Shown here one piece after another: positions 14,481 through 14,900 of a stretch of DNA of 14,900 nt. Each line of letters opens with the position of its first letter. Position 1 is the first letter of the stretch. The notes beneath the pieces were generated by a model. The model saw nothing but the letters and a program-made list of their open reading frames with translations, did no database searches and was not told the origin of the DNA. A program made the position numbers and the translations under genes. Source of the DNA: a bacterium (lineage in GTDB: Bacteria > JALSQH01); NCBI GenBank assembly GCA_026985515.1, contig JALSQH010000089.1:1-14900 (forward strand). The letters are read 5' to 3'.

Positions 14481-14900
14481 ATGATCTTCAGAAAAAAGAA
14501 AAAATACGAATTTCTTCCTCTTGAAGCAACTACAAAAGAGGGGAAAAAGAAGCTGAAGAAAGCTGAAAAACTTGAGAGTACAGGCCATTTTAAAGAAGCC
14601 GCTGACCTCTACAGAGAAATCTCAATGTTCTCCGAGGCAAAGGAGCTGTATAAAAGAGCGGGAGCATACAGAGAACTGGGAGATCTTTTGCTTGAAGAGG
14701 GAGACAGAATCGCCGCTGCATCCTTTTACGAAAAAGCAGGGGACAAGGCCCTTGCCGCAAAACTCTACGAAGAAAGCGGCAAATATCTTCTGGCAGCCAA
14801 ACTCTATATGGAGACAGGTGATACTGTTCATGCTGCAGAACTTTTCTACAGAGGTGGAGAATTTCAAAAGGCGGGGGATCTCTTTTTCCGCAATGGATTA
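14481..14900 (+). CDS. Helical-repeat protein related to the upstream kinase, 3' end missing
   Basis: The frame is open for 140 codons from ATG 14481 to the right edge with no stop. It begins MIFRKKKKYEFLPLEATTK, a basic start with no membrane segment in what is visible. From about residue 26 it carries the same ~20-residue helical repeat as the kinase gene: FKEAADLYREISMFSEAKEL, YKRAGAYRELGDLL, FYEKAGDKALAAKLY, YEESGKYLLAAKLY, METGDTVHAAELFYRGGEFQKAGDLF. It starts 1 base after the DUF2905 stop with only a weak binding site, so translation is probably coupled. Whether it ends in a kinase domain, as its neighbour does, lies outside the window. Confidence 0.85.
   Translation, partial: MIFRKKKKYEFLPLEATTKEGKKKLKKAEKLESTGHFKEAADLYREISMFSEAKELYKRAGAYRELGDLLLEEGDRIAAASFYEKAGDKALAAKLYEESGKYLLAAKLYMETGDTVHAAELFYRGGEFQKAGDLFFRNGL

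Overview
The window holds ordinary bacterial chromosome, gene-dense and moderately AT-rich. Arginine is mostly AGA/AGG and the proteins are rich in Lys, Glu and Ile, which hints at a thermophilic or candidate-phylum lineage. A signal-II lipoprotein built of RCC1 repeats, plus a yebC-ruvC-ruvA-ruvB order like that of many deltaproteobacteria and their relatives, suggests a Gram-negative host. The phylum cannot be fixed from this sequence alone.

Left part (1-2964, minus strand). The 5' end of an AAA-ATPase-like/DUF1703 gene runs off the left edge. It has a TGnTATAAT promoter so close that the mRNA would be leaderless. A ~190-base stretch follows with a 10-bp inverted repeat and a possible small or broken reading frame. 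Next come a glycerate kinase and a secernin/C69-type Ntn-hydrolase, 1 base apart and probably one transcript. The secernin gene probably starts at an internal ATG that places the nucleophilic Cys at position 2.

Middle (2976-6496, plus strand). A divergent promoter and a strong ribosome binding site precede a 1154-residue lipoprotein. Its C-terminal ~715 residues are 14 RCC1-type repeats of about 50 residues, most simply two seven-bladed propellers. Each repeat has a Cys pair, and the one repeat that lost one Cys also lost the other.

Right part (6528-14900, plus strand). A TGnTATAAT promoter starts a long co-directional run: lon, yebC, ruvC, ruvA, ruvB, a membrane-anchored protein with a ~20-residue helical repeat array and a C-terminal Hanks-type Ser/Thr kinase, a DUF2905 membrane protein, and a second helical-repeat protein cut by the right edge. 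From ruvA to the kinase to DUF2905 the genes overlap, and the last starts 1 base after the previous stop, so translation is probably coupled. The first half is proteolysis, translation rescue and Holliday-junction processing. The second half looks like an undescribed membrane-associated signalling module welded onto the ruv operon; it is the most interesting part of the window.
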